64,000 nt of DNA from positions 186,001 through 250,000 of the forward strand of contig NZ_AP012327.1 of NCBI RefSeq assembly GCF_001042615.1. Reading direction: 5' to 3'. The translations under genes and the position numbers were made by a program. Each line of letters opens with the position of its first letter. Position 1 is the first letter of the stretch. Source of the DNA: Bifidobacterium catenulatum subsp. kashiwanohense JCM 15439 = DSM 21854 (lineage in GTDB: Bacteria; Actinomycetota; Actinomycetes; Actinomycetales; Bifidobacteriaceae). Positions 9,880-17,420 of the stretch are shown piece by piece. The notes below the pieces were generated by a model, which did not search any database, was not told the DNA's origin, and saw nothing but the letters and a program-made list of their open reading frames with translations.

Positions 9880-10117
9880 ACTTTCCTACTTTATCCTTAA
9901 GTAGCTGGAAATGCCGACAGAAGTGTCAAAATTTAGCAGGAGTTAACATTCGTTCGTTCATTATGCAAAATAAAGCGTCGACACGCCGCATTTTCGCTGC
10001 AAACGCACGCAATCGAACAAACACACCGCGCGTTTCGCACATGATGAAACATTTTCGTGATTCTTGCGATCGCAAAGCAACAGTTGCGATAAATAGGGAA
10101 CATCAGCCGGTTTCGGT
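9880..10117. other. Intergenic region upstream of ppk and of the candidate RNA
   Basis: The first half of the 593-bp gap between ppk and the tad cluster. It must hold the minus-strand ppk promoter, but I see no convincing hexamer pair. TTAACATTCGTTCG near 9943 and an A/T-rich stretch at 9960-10030 are the only notable points. The frame open from 9858 to 10430 has no ribosome binding site and crosses the structured RNA, so I reject it as a gene. Confidence 0.4.
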
Positions 10118-10319
10118 TTGCGATTGCCGGATTGCTGAGCATAATTACAAAGTACGAGAACAACTTAAGAGCAGAGCCCACAAAGAGTGTATGGCCAAGA
10201 TAGGTCGTTACGTTGGACGGGCATTGGATAGACTTACCGTTACGACGATGTTGTTGTGCAGAGATTCTGCTCTCAAGGTTCTTGCAAGGAAGGCTCGCTT
10301 CGGCGGGTCTTCCTTTTTT
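10118..10319 (+). ncRNA. Candidate 6S-like structured RNA with promoter and terminator
   Basis: A promoter TTGCGA (10118-10123), 18-nt spacer, TAATTA (10142-10147) would start an RNA near 10154. A closing stem pairs 10162-10175 (AACTTAAGAGCAGA) with 10266-10280 (TCTGCTCTCAAGGTT). An inner stem pairs 10204-10212 (GTCGTTACG) with 10238-10246 (CGTTACGAC), one internal T-T mismatch. Between them is a large asymmetric bubble of about 28 and 19 nt. An intrinsic terminator with a UUCG loop ends it at 10319. A rod of about 165 nt with a closing stem and central bubble is how 6S RNA looks. No coding frame explains the segment. Family assignment is inference. Confidence 0.55.
10288..10319 (+). terminator. 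UUCG-loop intrinsic terminator of the candidate RNA
   Basis: Arms GGAAGGCTCGC (10288-10298) and GCGGGTCTTCC (10303-10313) form 11 pairs (two G-U) closed by a TTCG tetraloop and followed by six T. There is no coding gene directly upstream on the plus strand, which is the main reason to suspect a non-coding transcript here. Confidence 0.88.
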
Positions 10320-10400
10320 ATTTTTGAGGCGTGCTGGCATGCGCCCGTCCTGTTTCCCGGGGAAATCGACAGACGTGGATATTTGATGCTTTGTGAATGG

Positions 10401-10450
10401 CTGTGGATGACATGCCGTGGTTGTGGATAACTGACGTCCTCCGACCACAG
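10401..10450 (+). promoter_or_regulatory. 50-bp DnaA-box-bearing element upstream of tadZ (copy 1)
   Basis: Begins CTGTGGATGA and ends CCGACCACAG. It matches 43 of 50 positions of the element at 13855-13904, upstream of the Flp-like pilin gene. It contains TGTGGATAA (10422-10430), the exact complement of the DnaA box TTATCCACA, and the one-mismatch TGTGGATGA (10402-10410). Its outer ends CTGTGG and CCACAG are complementary. The role is not known; a shared control site for both pilus transcripts is the simplest reading. Confidence 0.65.
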
Positions 10451-10472
10451 GGCCGGTTCGGCTTGCGATGGT

Positions 10473-11528
10473 ATGCATCGAGACTTTTCAATCGACGGTA
10501 TGAGTAGTGCAACGTCTTTTCCTAATATGCCTCCGGTGCCGCTGCCGTCGGGTGGACTGATGCCGGTTGCGAGCTCGGCCACATCGAGAATGGCGCCTCC
10601 GGAGCAGCGCAGAACCGTCTCTCCGCAACGGTTCTATACGCCGCCTGGATTACTCCAGGGAGCGACACCGGTCGGTGCGGTGCCTGGAACGTACGGCATG
10701 GTTGCCGAGCGTGGCCATGCGGTGCGAGAACAACGCTGCGATGTGAGCAATGTGGTGATCGTTGACTCCGTGGTGGCGGGAGTGGGAGCGAGCACCCTGG
10801 CGGCCATCTTGGCTCGTGAGCTGAACGAGCGTGGGCTCAAATGCGTGCTTGTCGATGCCGATCTGCAAGGTGGAGGCCTTGACGTGCTTCTCGGCATGGA
10901 GAACGAAGACGGCTCGCGACTTGGGGAAATCAGCGCACCGCTTGGCATCATCGACGGCAAGGCGTTGCTGCGGGAGCTGCCAGTCTGGGATGGCGTGCCA
11001 CTGCTGTCCTGCGATCCTTGGAAAACCGAAAATCCGCAATCTTGGGAAGTGCAGGCGTGCATTCGCGCGTTATCGCAGGTACGAAGCGCAGTCATCGTCG
11101 ACGTGGGGCAATGGAGCGGACTGCGAGATCTGACGGAACTACGACAGGCCATCCGCATCAACGTGGTCGAAATGACGGTACTTGGCCTTGCCCGTGCCAA
11201 AGCGAACATGCAATCGCAACGCAATCCAAGCGATTCAATCGGGGAACACGATGTCGCAACGCAGGAACGGGAGTTTTTTGTAGGCATGCAACCGCGCGGA
11301 ACCATACGCGACCATGGTGTGACGGCGACCGAGGAAGCGGCGGAATATCTCAACTGCGATATCGTCGCGGTCATCACAACGGACGCCAAACTTTGTAGCG
11401 AATTGTTGGAAGGGCTCGGCCTGCGCAAACCCAATCGTGCGAATGCAAAAGCAATCGCAACGTTGGCTGATCTCATTCAGGGGGCATTGGGAGAAAAGAG
11501 CGTCAACTATGAAACTCGGCCCGCTTAG
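10473..11528 (+). CDS. tadZ: TadZ/CpaE-like ATPase of the Tad pilus
   Basis: A 351-residue protein with a Pro/Ser-rich disordered N-terminus (about 1-90) and a ParA/MinD-like domain, as in TadZ/CpaE proteins that position Tad pilus machinery at the cell pole. The P-loop is deviant: VAGVGASTL (101-109) has Ala where the catalytic P-loop Lys would be. LVDADLQGGGLD follows near residue 126. Degenerate P-loops are known in TadZ. An ATG at 10500 is an alternative start; neither site has a good ribosome binding site. It overlaps tadA by 20 bp. Confidence 0.82.
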   Translation: MHRDFSIDGMSSATSFPNMPPVPLPSGGLMPVASSATSRMAPPEQRRTVSPQRFYTPPGLLQGATPVGAVPGTYGMVAERGHAVREQRCDVSNVVIVDSVVAGVGASTLAAILARELNERGLKCVLVDADLQGGGLDVLLGMENEDGSRLGEISAPLGIIDGKALLRELPVWDGVPLLSCDPWKTENPQSWEVQACIRALSQVRSAVIVDVGQWSGLRDLTELRQAIRINVVEMTVLGLARAKANMQSQRNPSDSIGEHDVATQEREFFVGMQPRGTIRDHGVTATEEAAEYLNCDIVAVITTDAKLCSELLEGLGLRKPNRANAKAIATLADLIQGALGEKSVNYETRPA

Positions 11529-12498
11529 CGACATCGCATCCGAATTGGGTGTTACCGACATTGCGGTGACCTGCGACGGCACCGTGTGGGTGGATCGCGG
11601 CCAAGGAATGCGGCCGTATGCATTGCGTGTGCCATTCGCCAACCCGCAAGCCATACGCGATTTTGCCGTGCGATTGTGCTCGCAGCTCGGCAGAAGACTC
11701 GACGACGCATGCCCGATAGCCGACGCCTCCACCGTGGAAGGCGTGCGCGTGCACGCGGTTATCGCACCGCTCGTTCCCCAAGGCGCGGCCATCAGCATAC
11801 GATTGCCGGATGCGGTTGCGCCCAATCTGGAATCCTTGGCGAAAAATGGCATGTTTCCAAGCGAATGGATGCCTTTGCTGGAAGGATTTGTGGAACGCAA
11901 GGCCAGCGTGCTCGTGACCGGTGGCACCGGAGTCGGCAAAACCACGCTGCTCAAGGCAATGCTTATGCGATGCGCGCCAGGGGAGCGCATCATCACTGTG
12001 GAAGAGGTACGCGAACTCGGTATGCTCGACCATGACAATCGCGTGTCGCTGGTGACGCGAGACGCCAACATGGAAGGCAAAGGTGCCATAGGACTATCGC
12101 AATTGATATGTGCGACGTTGCGAATGCGGCCGGATCGCATTGTGGTGGGCGAATGCCGAGGCGGCGAAATCGTGGACCTGTTGCGCGCGCTGAATTCCGG
12201 GCATCGCGGAGGTATGACCACTTTGCATGCCAATCAAGTAGCAGCGGTTCCTTCGCGACTGGTGGCATTGGGGCTGCTTGCTGGGTTGAGCCCGCAGGCC
12301 ACCGCGGCGCTTGCACAAGACGCATTCGACGTGGTGCTGCACGTGAGTCGGGTGGGAGGCCGTCGGCGCATCACGCAAATAGGGCGGCTCGAATTTGCGG
12401 AAGGCAAATTGCGCGGAAACCTGCTGTCCGGATGGAACGGCAGCCGAATGCTGGCCTCACGGCAGTGGCCCGATTTCGTACGTGCATGGAGTCGTTGA
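11509..12498 (+). CDS. tadA: TadA/CpaF-type secretion ATPase
   Basis: A 329-residue GSPII_E/PilT-family ATPase that powers Tad pilus assembly at the inner membrane face. Walker A is TGGTGVGKTTLLKA near residue 138. The Asp box/Walker B region reads RPDRIVVGECRGGE, followed by the His box GMTTLHAN. The start at 11509 (MKLGPLSDIASEL) lies inside the end of tadZ, so translation is coupled. The frame remains open upstream to 11437 but that part is the tadZ sequence in another frame. Compared with larger CpaF proteins it lacks a long N-terminal extension. Confidence 0.93.
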   Translation: MKLGPLSDIASELGVTDIAVTCDGTVWVDRGQGMRPYALRVPFANPQAIRDFAVRLCSQLGRRLDDACPIADASTVEGVRVHAVIAPLVPQGAAISIRLPDAVAPNLESLAKNGMFPSEWMPLLEGFVERKASVLVTGGTGVGKTTLLKAMLMRCAPGERIITVEEVRELGMLDHDNRVSLVTRDANMEGKGAIGLSQLICATLRMRPDRIVVGECRGGEIVDLLRALNSGHRGGMTTLHANQVAAVPSRLVALGLLAGLSPQATAALAQDAFDVVLHVSRVGGRRRITQIGRLEFAEGKLRGNLLSGWNGSRMLASRQWPDFVRAWSR

Positions 12499-12512
12499 AT
12501 CGAGGTGGATGT

Positions 12513-13262
12513 ATGGGAAGTCTTGGCGTTATCGCCGCGATATTGTTCGGACTGGCCGTATGGTTGTGGCCACGCCGAAACACGTACGATGTAAGTGAGC
12601 GAACGGGGGATGGTTCGGGGCGTGCGGGCGGTCGATGGAGCGAGGAACATGGTGGGAAGCAGGGATTGGAACCCGAAGGAATCGACGACTTGAATGCGTC
12701 GTCGAACGCATTGCCCGCCATCGGATGTGTGGCATGTGTGGCGTCCCTGCGGGCATCCGTGCGCAGCGGAGCCACGTTGGTGCAGGCGTTCGAAGAACTG
12801 GGAGGAACACCGTTCGCCACGCCTGAACTCACCAGGCTGCGCATAACCATGGTGATCCGCAGGCGATGTCCACCCAAAGAGCAATCCGGGCAAGGCGGCC
12901 AAGTCAGCCAGGTCGAACGGCTGAGCGGCGAGCTGTATGCGGCCTGCCGGCTGAGCCTGACGCTTGGATGCGAAACCGGCCGCTGCCTGCAGGCGGTGGC
13001 TGAATCGTTGAAACGACAACGCTTATTGGATGATTTGCGGGCCAACGCATTCGCCATGCCCAAAGCGACAGTGAAACTCCTGATGGCATTGCCGCTGCTC
13101 ACTGTGCTCTTGGGAGAAGGCATGGGCGCACACTCATTGGCTTTCCTTGTTTCAGGGATCAAAGGCTTGGCATGTCTCGGATTCGCCCTCTGCTGCTACA
13201 CGTTCGGACTTATCTGGATACGTGCGTTGATGCGGCAGGATGATATGAAAGGAGCCATATGA
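12513..13262 (+). CDS. tadB: TadB-like inner membrane platform protein
   Basis: A 249-residue type II secretion F-domain protein. An N-terminal membrane helix (GVIAAILFGLAVWLWP) is followed by a cytoplasmic region with a poorly conserved, charged linker (about 25-70), the F-domain core (ACRLSLTLGCETGRCLQAVAESL in pieces) and two C-terminal helices ending CCYTFGLIWIRAL. AGGTGG precedes the ATG at 12513. An upstream ATG at 12486 would overlap tadA. The stop overlaps the tadC start as ATGA. With TadC it forms the platform on which pilin is assembled. Confidence 0.85.
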   Translation: MGSLGVIAAILFGLAVWLWPRRNTYDVSERTGDGSGRAGGRWSEEHGGKQGLEPEGIDDLNASSNALPAIGCVACVASLRASVRSGATLVQAFEELGGTPFATPELTRLRITMVIRRRCPPKEQSGQGGQVSQVERLSGELYAACRLSLTLGCETGRCLQAVAESLKRQRLLDDLRANAFAMPKATVKLLMALPLLTVLLGEGMGAHSLAFLVSGIKGLACLGFALCCYTFGLIWIRALMRQDDMKGAI

Positions 13263-13786
13263 TGACTGGCTTATGGATGCTGACAGCGGTGGTGTGCGCG
13301 GCCGAGGCGATATGGCTGAAGCAGTGGAGGCCGGTTCGCGCGCCCTCCGACCTTGCGTCCGCCGAGCGAATGCGGGAACTTCCTCTGCCGTTGATATTGG
13401 AGATGCTCAGCGTCGCCATCCGACAGGGGTCTTCCATTCCCCGTGCGCTGATTGCCGTGGGAGATATTGCGGCAGGAGAATTCGGCGCGGGACTGCGGTC
13501 GGCCGGAGAGCAATTGAACGAAGGTGTTTCCTGGGATGATGCGTGGCCGGATGATGGCGATCTTGCGGTGGTGCGCGATGCGTTCGCCTCCTCATGGCAT
13601 AGTGGCGCCTCTCCGGTGGAACGTTTGGAAACAGCCGTCGAACAATTGGATTGGGATGAACGCGCGCAGATCGAACAGGCTGCGGCGAAATTGTCGGTTC
13701 GTTTGTTGCTGCCGACCGGATTGTGTTTTCTTCCCGCATTTGTTGCGGTTGGGATCATTCCGTCCGTCATGTCGTTTGTGCAATGA
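13259..13786 (+). CDS. tadC: TadC-like inner membrane platform protein
   Basis: A 175-residue F-domain protein starting with a membrane helix (TGLWMLTAVVCAAEAIWL). The core LPLPLILEMLSVAIRQGSSIPRALIAVGD is quoted here only by its EMLSVAIRQGSSIPRAL part and is typical of TadC. A second hydrophobic pair sits at the end (LLLPTGLCFLPAFVAVGII). The ATG overlaps the tadB stop by ATGA, so it is translationally coupled. It is the last gene of the first pilus transcript; a 208-bp gap with a DnaA-box-like element separates it from the pilin gene. Confidence 0.85.
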   Translation: MMTGLWMLTAVVCAAEAIWLKQWRPVRAPSDLASAERMRELPLPLILEMLSVAIRQGSSIPRALIAVGDIAAGEFGAGLRSAGEQLNEGVSWDDAWPDDGDLAVVRDAFASSWHSGASPVERLETAVEQLDWDERAQIEQAAAKLSVRLLLPTGLCFLPAFVAVGIIPSVMSFVQ

Positions 13787-13845
13787 CGGTGTGCAACGAC
13801 AGCGGAAAGGTGGGGAATGTCGGGAGACGATAATTCACGGAGTTC

Positions 13846-13854
13846 TGTGGATAA
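13846..13854 (+). promoter_or_regulatory. Extra DnaA-box-like 9-mer before copy 2
   Basis: TGTGGATAA, the exact complement of TTATCCACA, lies immediately before copy 2 of the 50-bp element. With the boxes inside copy 2 it makes three such 9-mers (one with a mismatch) within 39 bp. Confidence 0.6.
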
Positions 13855-13904
13855 CTGTGGATGACACGCCGATGGTGTGGATAACTTACATCCTCCGACC
13901 ACAA
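13855..13904 (+). promoter_or_regulatory. 50-bp DnaA-box-bearing element upstream of the pilin gene (copy 2)
   Basis: Begins CTGTGGATGA and ends CCGACCACAA, 43 of 50 identical to 10401-10450. It holds TGTGGATAA at 13876-13884 and TGTGGATGA at 13856-13864. It ends 90 bp before the pilin ATG, so it lies in the promoter region of the second tad transcript. Confidence 0.65.
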
Positions 13905-13994
13905 CCCCGGAAAAATGCTCCTGCAAGCGTGATAGTGCGCAACACTGGGTGCACTCGGCCGTCCGGCCGGGGTTGTTCGAACGAAAGGAACGCC

Positions 13995-14282
13995 ATGAAC
14001 AACGTAACGCCAATCAATGTCGATGGCTTGCCAGGCCTGATAGGCAGGGCGGGGCAACGGCTGCATGCCATGCGGGAACGGGCCGACCAGGCGATATGCC
14101 TGTTGGATGCGCGTATGCGCACGCTGACCGCCGAACCGGAAGAAGGTGCCGCCACCGCCGAATATGCGGTGGTGCTGGTTGCCGCCACCGGATTCGCCGC
14201 CGTCTTGGTGGGCATCATGAAATCCGATGCCATCAAAACGCTGCTGACCAACATCATCAAGAAAGCACTCAGCGTCGGGTAA
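13995..14282 (+). CDS. flp: Flp-like (DUF4244-type) Tad pilin precursor
   Basis: A 95-residue prepilin. The likely processing site is after Gly51 in EEGAATAEYAVVL, giving the Flp pattern G/xxxxEY with Glu at +5 and Tyr at +6, then a hydrophobic helix (VVLVAATGFAAVLVGIM) and a short amphipathic tail. The leader of 51 residues is much longer than in classical Flp pilins, as in actinobacterial DUF4244 proteins. AAAGGAA precedes the ATG. It starts the second pilus transcript, followed 3 bp later by a TadE-like gene. No prepilin peptidase gene is in the window. Confidence 0.88.
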   Translation: MNNVTPINVDGLPGLIGRAGQRLHAMRERADQAICLLDARMRTLTAEPEEGAATAEYAVVLVAATGFAAVLVGIMKSDAIKTLLTNIIKKALSVG

Positions 14283-14285
14283 TCC

Positions 14286-14654
14286 ATGGTGAGGCAATGG
14301 TGGAAATGCCATGCTGATGATGCCGATGAGGGAGCGGCCACCGCGGAATTCGCGGTGGTGCTCCCCTGCGTGGCGGCGGTGGCGATTTTGGTGTTGTGCT
14401 TGGGGCGTGCGTCCGTGGTGTCGATGAACTGTCAGGATGCGGCCGCGGCCGGTGCTCGGGCCTTCGCGGTTGATGACACCGGCGGAGAATCGAAAGCAAG
14501 GGCTGCCGCTGTGGCTGCTGCCGGCGATTCGGCGACGGTACGGTTCGACCGTGGCACGGATTCCGTCACTGTTACGGTGCAATGCCCTGTGATACCTGAC
14601 CCAACCGGCATGCTTCCCACACGAGTCACAGGCAAAGCGACCCGCTACTTCTAG
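14286..14654 (+). CDS. tadE: TadE-like pseudopilin
   Basis: A 122-residue protein with the same processing pattern as the pilin: Gly16 in DEGAATAEFAVVLPC, with Glu at +5 and Phe at +6, then a membrane helix and an extracytoplasmic domain of about 80 residues. It starts 3 bp after the pilin stop. TadE-type proteins are minor pilins. In Bifidobacterium breve a Tad locus was reported to be needed for gut colonisation, with a TadE protein linked to host epithelial effects; I cannot say whether this copy behaves alike. Confidence 0.82.
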   Translation: MVRQWWKCHADDADEGAATAEFAVVLPCVAAVAILVLCLGRASVVSMNCQDAAAAGARAFAVDDTGGESKARAAAVAAAGDSATVRFDRGTDSVTVTVQCPVIPDPTGMLPTRVTGKATRYF

Positions 14655-14768
14655 CGCCTGTGCCTTACATTTGCGTGATGCGGGGATGTATACGTGGGTC
14701 TTCGGTTTCGGGAACTGGCAAGCACGACATGTGAAACATGCCGTGAAAACACTGTCGGAGAGCGTCCG

Positions 14769-15179
14769 ATGGACTCGAATCAGAAAGGAACGGGTGATGT
14801 GAAACACTTTGTGAAACATTGGTTTGCTTGGATTCGCGAATCCGATGAAGGTTCGGGAACCATATCCGGTGTGGTGCTGATCGCGGTGGCGGCCATCATG
14901 TTGAGTGCGGTTGCGTCGGCAGGCAATCTGTTGCTTTGCCTGCATCGCGCGCAGAATGCGGCCGATCTAGCGTCGGTGGCGGCGGCCAACGCGCTATATG
15001 GAGGCTCTGCCGACCCCTGTTACGTGGCGGAACGTACCATTTCCGGTAATGATGCGGCGATCGGATCTTGCACGATAGAAGGTGAGGATGTGCTGGTCGA
15101 AGCGCAGGTCGGCACACAAGTGCCATTCGTATCCCACGTCAGCAAGCGGTCGAGAGCGGGACCGATTGTCTGCGAATAA
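14769..15179 (+). CDS. Second TadE/Rv3654c-like pseudopilin
   Basis: A 136-residue protein with a hydrophobic helix (GVVLIAVAAIMLSAVASAG) after a DEGSGTISG motif, followed by the conserved HRAQNAADLASVAAANA of TadE/TadG-like proteins. After the glycine the residues are SGTIS, so the Glu at +5 used by pilins is absent. The start is uncertain: ATG 14769 has GGAG upstream, GTG 14799 has AAAGGAA, and the frame is open to 14694. It is the last gene of the pilus cluster. Confidence 0.75.
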   Translation: MDSNQKGTGDVKHFVKHWFAWIRESDEGSGTISGVVLIAVAAIMLSAVASAGNLLLCLHRAQNAADLASVAAANALYGGSADPCYVAERTISGNDAAIGSCTIEGEDVLVEAQVGTQVPFVSHVSKRSRAGPIVCE

Positions 15180-15294
15180 GCATCGCCTGGAAAAGCGTCT
15201 TATGACGGAAAAACGTCACGCAAAACGTGGTCATCTGTCTGGAAATCCGTTCGCATGTGGCGTGTGACGGGAATCGCGATTATCGTACTGAAGT

Positions 15295-16446
15295 ATGAGC
15301 GAAACGTCCTATGTGAATGCGACCGTTGCCGTTGTCGGCAATCCGACGTCGAACAAAGGCAAGGGCACCGAAGTCGGCAATCAGGTGATCGGTCTGCTGC
15401 GGGAAGCCGGACGCAAGCATGGCTTCAACGTCATCGATGTGACCGGTGAGAGTTTTGAAGGCTCTTTGCTGAACGCCAGGAACCGTAGAGACGAATATGA
15501 CTACTTGGTGGTGGTCGGCGGTGATGGCATGATCGCGCTCGGCGCCAATGCCGTGGGCTGCTCCGGCAAACCACTCGGCATAGTGGCGACGGGTTCCGGC
15601 AACGATTTCGCGCGCGGACTTGAATTGCCGGTCAATCGTGTCCAAACCGCTGTCGATGGCATTGTCGGCGCGATTGTGCGCGGCACACATATTGACGTCG
15701 ATATGGGCTTGGCCACGTCGTTGCAGGGTGGATATGCCGTTAATTCCAGCACCGGTGATGAGCTGGTCAGCGATTCGGATGTGCCATTGCGTCCGGCGGT
15801 CAATCGCTTCTATGCGGGCATGCTCTCGTGCGGTTTGGATGCGAGCGTCAACGACCGTGCGAATCACTCGCGTTTGCCGAACGGTTCGTTGCGTTATTTC
15901 GCGGCCGTGCTTGTGGAATTGACCCATATGAAGCAGTATGGGTACCACATCAAAGCCACGTTGGCCGATGGCACGGTGGAAGAGGAAGACATTATCTCGC
16001 CGCTGCTCACGGTGGCCAATTCGCGGCATATCGGCGGAGGTATTGAGATCTCGCCGTATTCGCGGTTCTCTGATGGTTTGCTTGACTTGGTGTGGCTCGA
16101 CCATGTGCCCAATGTCGCCGAATGCGCGGATGCGGTGGCGCGCGCCTACAGCGGCAAGATCCTCGGATGCAGGGTGTTTGGCTGGAAGCGTGTGCGCGAT
16201 ATCGAAATCACCCGCGCGCAGGAGGGCGATGAGCCGCCGGTCTTGATGGCGGACGGCGAATATGTTGGTCGCCTGCCTGTCAAGGTCGTAGTTCAAGACC
16301 GTGCGTTGCGTGTGCTGGTGCCGCCGGCCGTGGCGGAAAGCCAAGCCGCCAACACTGAAGAGAAAGTGCTGGAAGCCATCAAGCGTGATCACCGTGATCC
16401 GGTCACCGGCAAAACCGACATCTACTACGCGAAGCGCTCGCGGTAG
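15295..16446 (+). CDS. Diacylglycerol/lipid kinase family protein
   Basis: A 383-residue DAGK-catalytic-domain protein related to YegS/DgkB and sphingosine kinases. Motifs include GNPTSNKGKG near the N-terminus (nucleotide binding), VVVGGDGMIALGANAV (the GGDG motif) and GIVATGSGNDFARGL. The C-terminal domain contains LLDLVWLDH and VLMADGEYVGRLP, a match to the DGE region of the family. It probably phosphorylates diacylglycerol or another membrane lipid, feeding phosphatidate back into lipid synthesis. The substrate cannot be read from sequence. Confidence 0.88.
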   Translation: MSETSYVNATVAVVGNPTSNKGKGTEVGNQVIGLLREAGRKHGFNVIDVTGESFEGSLLNARNRRDEYDYLVVVGGDGMIALGANAVGCSGKPLGIVATGSGNDFARGLELPVNRVQTAVDGIVGAIVRGTHIDVDMGLATSLQGGYAVNSSTGDELVSDSDVPLRPAVNRFYAGMLSCGLDASVNDRANHSRLPNGSLRYFAAVLVELTHMKQYGYHIKATLADGTVEEEDIISPLLTVANSRHIGGGIEISPYSRFSDGLLDLVWLDHVPNVAECADAVARAYSGKILGCRVFGWKRVRDIEITRAQEGDEPPVLMADGEYVGRLPVKVVVQDRALRVLVPPAVAESQAANTEEKVLEAIKRDHRDPVTGKTDIYYAKRSR

Positions 16447-16553
16447 TGCGTGCACATTGGCCACGAGCGCGAACGGGAAGCGTTTGGACCATTCGGACTT
16501 GCCGATCGTGCCCCACTTGTATTTGAGCGCCATGAAGCCGATGCAGCCCGCGT

Positions 16554-17150
16554 TTACATGTATTCGTTCAGGTGCAGCGTCTGCGCTGCGACCTGTCTGA
16601 TGACGGTGTCTTCAATGTCTGGGTGCAGTCTGATCAGCGAAATCAGTCCAACGATGAGCGTGTAGAACGTCTCGTGCTCGTTGGTGATGGGCATGCCATG
16701 CAATTTTTCGAAATCGCGCACTGTCGAATTGCAGATGTATTCCGCAATGCGATCGGCCACGCGGTCGATGAATTTGACGTACAGTCCCGCATTGCCGTCT
16801 TCGATCATGCGCTGGCTGAACGGTCCTTCATCGGTGATGAGGGAGCGGGTCAGCCGCACCACGTCGTCGAGTGCTTTCGAAATATTGCCGACTTCGCGAT
16901 TCGCGTTCCACTCTTCCAGGTGTGTGATGACTTCGTCGATAACGTCGTCGAGTACGGCGTCCGCGACTTGGTCTTTGTCTTGGAAATAGTGGTAGAAGAG
17001 AGATCTGGTCATGCCTACGCGGCCTGCGATATCGCTGATCGTTATTTTCGAAAAGCCCTTTTCCAGGCAGATTTCGCGTGCTGCGCGCACGATTTGCGCA
17101 CGGCGTGCGTCTCCGACTGTCATCGCGGAAGCGTTGTGCTGTCCGTCCAT
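16554..17150 (-). CDS. TetR-family transcriptional regulator
   Basis: A 198-residue TetR-type repressor. The N-terminal HTH spans about residues 15-60 with TISDIAGRVGMTRSLFYHYF. The C-terminal ligand domain ends PDIEDTVIRQVAAQTLHL and shows no enzyme motif. I chose the start at 17150 because AAGGAGAG lies just upstream; a longer frame to 17210 overlaps an operator. Two inverted repeats with the half-site TTGAC lie upstream, so it probably represses itself. The divergent neighbour is dnaX; a target outside the window is possible. Confidence 0.9.
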   Translation of the reverse strand: MDGQHNASAMTVGDARRAQIVRAAREICLEKGFSKITISDIAGRVGMTRSLFYHYFQDKDQVADAVLDDVIDEVITHLEEWNANREVGNISKALDDVVRLTRSLITDEGPFSQRMIEDGNAGLYVKFIDRVADRIAEYICNSTVRDFEKLHGMPITNEHETFYTLIVGLISLIRLHPDIEDTVIRQVAAQTLHLNEYM

Positions 17151-17195
17151 GGCTCTCTCCTTCGCTCGAGTGGCGTCTCTCACCTGTGCGACACG

Positions 17196-17210
17196 TTGAC
17201 ACTCTGTCAA
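17196..17210. promoter_or_regulatory. TetR operator candidate O1
   Basis: TTGACACTCTGTCAA has 7-bp arms TTGACA(C) and (C)TGTCAA around a short centre. It shares half-sites with the second palindrome at 17240-17258 and lies 46 bp upstream of the TetR start codon. Confidence 0.6.
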
Positions 17211-17239
17211 TTTCTTGACTGTCCTCAGTCTAAAACGGA

Positions 17240-17258
17240 AATTGACATGATGTCAATT
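17240..17258. promoter_or_regulatory. TetR operator candidate O2 overlapping a minus-strand -35
   Basis: AATTGACATGATGTCAATT is a 19-bp palindrome with only the central base unpaired. Read on the minus strand it includes TTGACA, followed after 17 nt by TTAGAC, a plausible promoter for the TetR gene. Binding here would block that promoter. Confidence 0.65.
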
Positions 17259-17420
17259 CTATAGTGTCGCTGTTGTTAATCCCAGCTTAAACGTTGCTGC
17301 GAGGCTTGTCTCCGGGGACACGCGCTGCACTGTTACGGGCAGGCTGTGCAGCCGGTCTTTGCGAAAAAACGTGTCGTAATTAATCGGTAGCCTAGTGGCA
17401 CTACTGCGGAAGGAATTGCG

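Noticed and set aside
9858..10430. Plus-strand frame of 190 codons crossing the candidate RNA
   Set aside because: No ribosome binding site, it overlaps the start of ppk and runs through a clear terminator.
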